7,043 nt of DNA, from assembly GCA_012035435.1 (NCBI GenBank), contig JAAUPH010000126.1, positions 1 through 7,043 of the forward strand, given 5' to 3'. The first letter of the stretch is position 1, and each line of letters begins with the position of its first letter. The notes beneath the pieces were generated by a model. It saw only the letters and a program-made list of their open reading frames with translations, did not search any database and had not been told where the DNA came from. Positions 6,385-7,043 of the stretch are shown here, in pieces. Origin of the DNA: Sphingopyxis sp. Lineage in GTDB: Bacteria > Pseudomonadota > Alphaproteobacteria > Sphingomonadales > Sphingomonadaceae. The position numbers and the translations under genes are program-made.

Positions 6385-7043
6385 GGTTCCTCAAGCCGCT
6401 GGATGCTGCCGGTCGGATTGGGCAGGCCAATCTCCGGGAATTGCGTGGCGATGTTGCGCCCGCCGCGTTCGAACACGCGGAAGACATCACCCGGCGGGAT
6501 GACCGTCCAATTGGGCAGCGGATACATTTTGGCGAGCGCCCCGCGCGCGCGTTCCTTGTCTGACAAAATCTTGTCGAACCCGAATTTGGGATCGCAGGCC
6601 TTGGCATAGTCATCGGAGCTCAGCGTTGTGGTGGGCGATAGCAGACAGGCGGGTTTGCCATCGCGCGTATAAGCCTCACCAAAAATATAATTTTTATAGG
6701 GAACGATGCCATTGTTGTACGCCGCCCCGCCCCACAGCATCGCGCCGGTGGCCATGATCGACCGTTCTGCTGCCTCGATCACCTCCAAGTGGCACGAGCC
6801 GCAGGATTCGCGCACGACGCGATAGTCGCTGGGGTTGACGAAGCGGATAAATTCGGGCGCCTCGCGGTTGAGCAGAGTATAGCTGCGTTCGGGGTTGGCT
6901 GAGGTGCCGTGCCAACTGGCGGGGTAAGTCGGCTGGACATGTGCCAGTTTTTCGGCGGCCTTGTTGTCTTCATGGTCATAGCCCAGCTCGGGCCGCCCTG
7001 CACGCGCGCATCGCCGCCGTGGCAGTCGGTGCAGCCGAGCCGG
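6381..7043 (-). CDS. Multihaem cytochrome, N-proximal fragment (haems 1-2)
   Basis: Seen: the right edge opens inside the gene with LGCTDCHGGDARVQG. One base is then missing in the GGCGGCCC stretch (about 6990-6998), after which the frame resumes as PELGYDHEDN. A long conserved-looking segment follows with YPASWHGTSANPERSYTLL, FIRFVNPSDYRV and ESCGSCH (second haem), then ATGAMLWGGAAYNNG. The fragment ends at the next shift, in the CCCC at 6381-6384, after QRLEEPG. A gene caller would probably start this piece at the internal ATG at 6815, which is not a real start. No signal peptide is visible, so the true N-terminus lies beyond 7043. Beyond haem binding by two CXXCH sites, no named domain is recognised here. 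Confidence 0.75.

Larger units (their letters stand above)
3098..7043 (-). pseudogene. Large multihaem c-type cytochrome with C-terminal LVIVD repeats, five frameshifts as given, 5' end off the window
   Basis: This is one gene read across five one-base shifts, at about 6990-6998, 6381-6384, 5291-5294, 5025-5027 and 3139-3140. Corrected, it gives at least 1315 residues and a stop at 3100-3098. Nine CXXCH haem c sites are visible: CTDCH (7033-7019), CGSCH (6803-6789), CASCH (6231-6217), CMNCH (5982-5968), CADCH (5367-5353), CKDCH (5285-5271), CFTCH (4926-4912), CGGCH (4893-4879) and CSDCH (4575-4561). These are visible residues 4, 81, 272, 355, 560, 587, 707, 718 and 824. Residues about 940-1290 carry LVIVD-type repeats, probably a beta-propeller. 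Covalent c-haems imply Sec export and assembly in the periplasm; the signal peptide lies beyond the right edge. Inferred role: electron transfer, perhaps at the outer membrane or cell surface, with an unknown partner. The open frame between shifts, intact haem motifs and the homopolymer setting of every shift favour sequence errors, but a recent pseudogene is possible. Confidence 0.85.

Noticed and set aside
4912..6609. A 565-codon open frame on the plus strand opposite the cytochrome gene
   Set aside because: Long, but antisense to coding sequence that contains five intact CXXCH motifs within the span. Its translation is a low-complexity Ala/Val/Arg/Ile mix with no recognisable domain; a mirror of codon bias.
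6779..7003. A 74-codon minus-strand frame beginning MQGGPSWAMT
   Set aside because: It is the out-of-frame continuation after the first cytochrome frameshift; the neighbouring frame gives PELGYDHEDN and leads into an intact CGSCH motif.

Overview
The window looks like chromosomal DNA from a GC-rich alphaproteobacterium, most likely a sphingomonad (Sphingomonadales). The basis is the alphaproteobacterial form of the single bifunctional (p)ppGpp enzyme, strong G/C preference at third codon positions, and REP-like palindromes of the TCATTCCCGC / GTCATCCC type between genes. The genus cannot be fixed from the sequence alone.

Layout. (1) Positions 1-728, minus strand: the N-terminal 242 codons of a family 2 glycosyltransferase, running off the left edge. 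(2) Positions 729-943: a 215-bp divergent intergenic region. It holds a 109-bp nested inverted repeat (737-845) and, next to the following gene, two small dyads and a possible promoter. (3) Positions 944-3037, plus strand: an intact 697-residue Rsh (RelA/SpoT homologue) with both hydrolase and synthetase motifs plus TGS, CC/ZFD and ACT regions. (4) Positions 3038-3097: a short gap between convergent genes, with an 11-bp palindromic hairpin closed by a GAAA tetraloop. (5) Positions 3098-7043, minus strand: one very large multihaem c-type cytochrome gene running off the right edge. At least 1315 codons are visible. It has nine CXXCH haem-binding motifs in its first ~830 visible residues and a C-terminal domain of LVIVD-type repeats, probably a beta-propeller.

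The cytochrome gene does not read through as given. Five single-base shifts break it: four apparent one-base losses and one apparent one-base gain, all in or beside short homopolymer runs. Restoring them gives one continuous protein with all nine haem motifs intact and no other stop. I therefore treat the 3.9 kb as one gene, either damaged by sequencing or assembly errors or a very young pseudogene. The separate open frames there are pieces of it.

Functionally the three genes look unrelated: cell-surface or exopolysaccharide glycosylation, global stringent-response control, and periplasmic or cell-surface electron transfer. The glycosyltransferase and rsh are divergent and share a regulatory gap; rsh and the cytochrome gene converge on a shared hairpin. 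The cytochrome-LVIVD protein is the least ordinary item. I saw no RNA genes, CRISPR arrays, transposase genes or phage genes.
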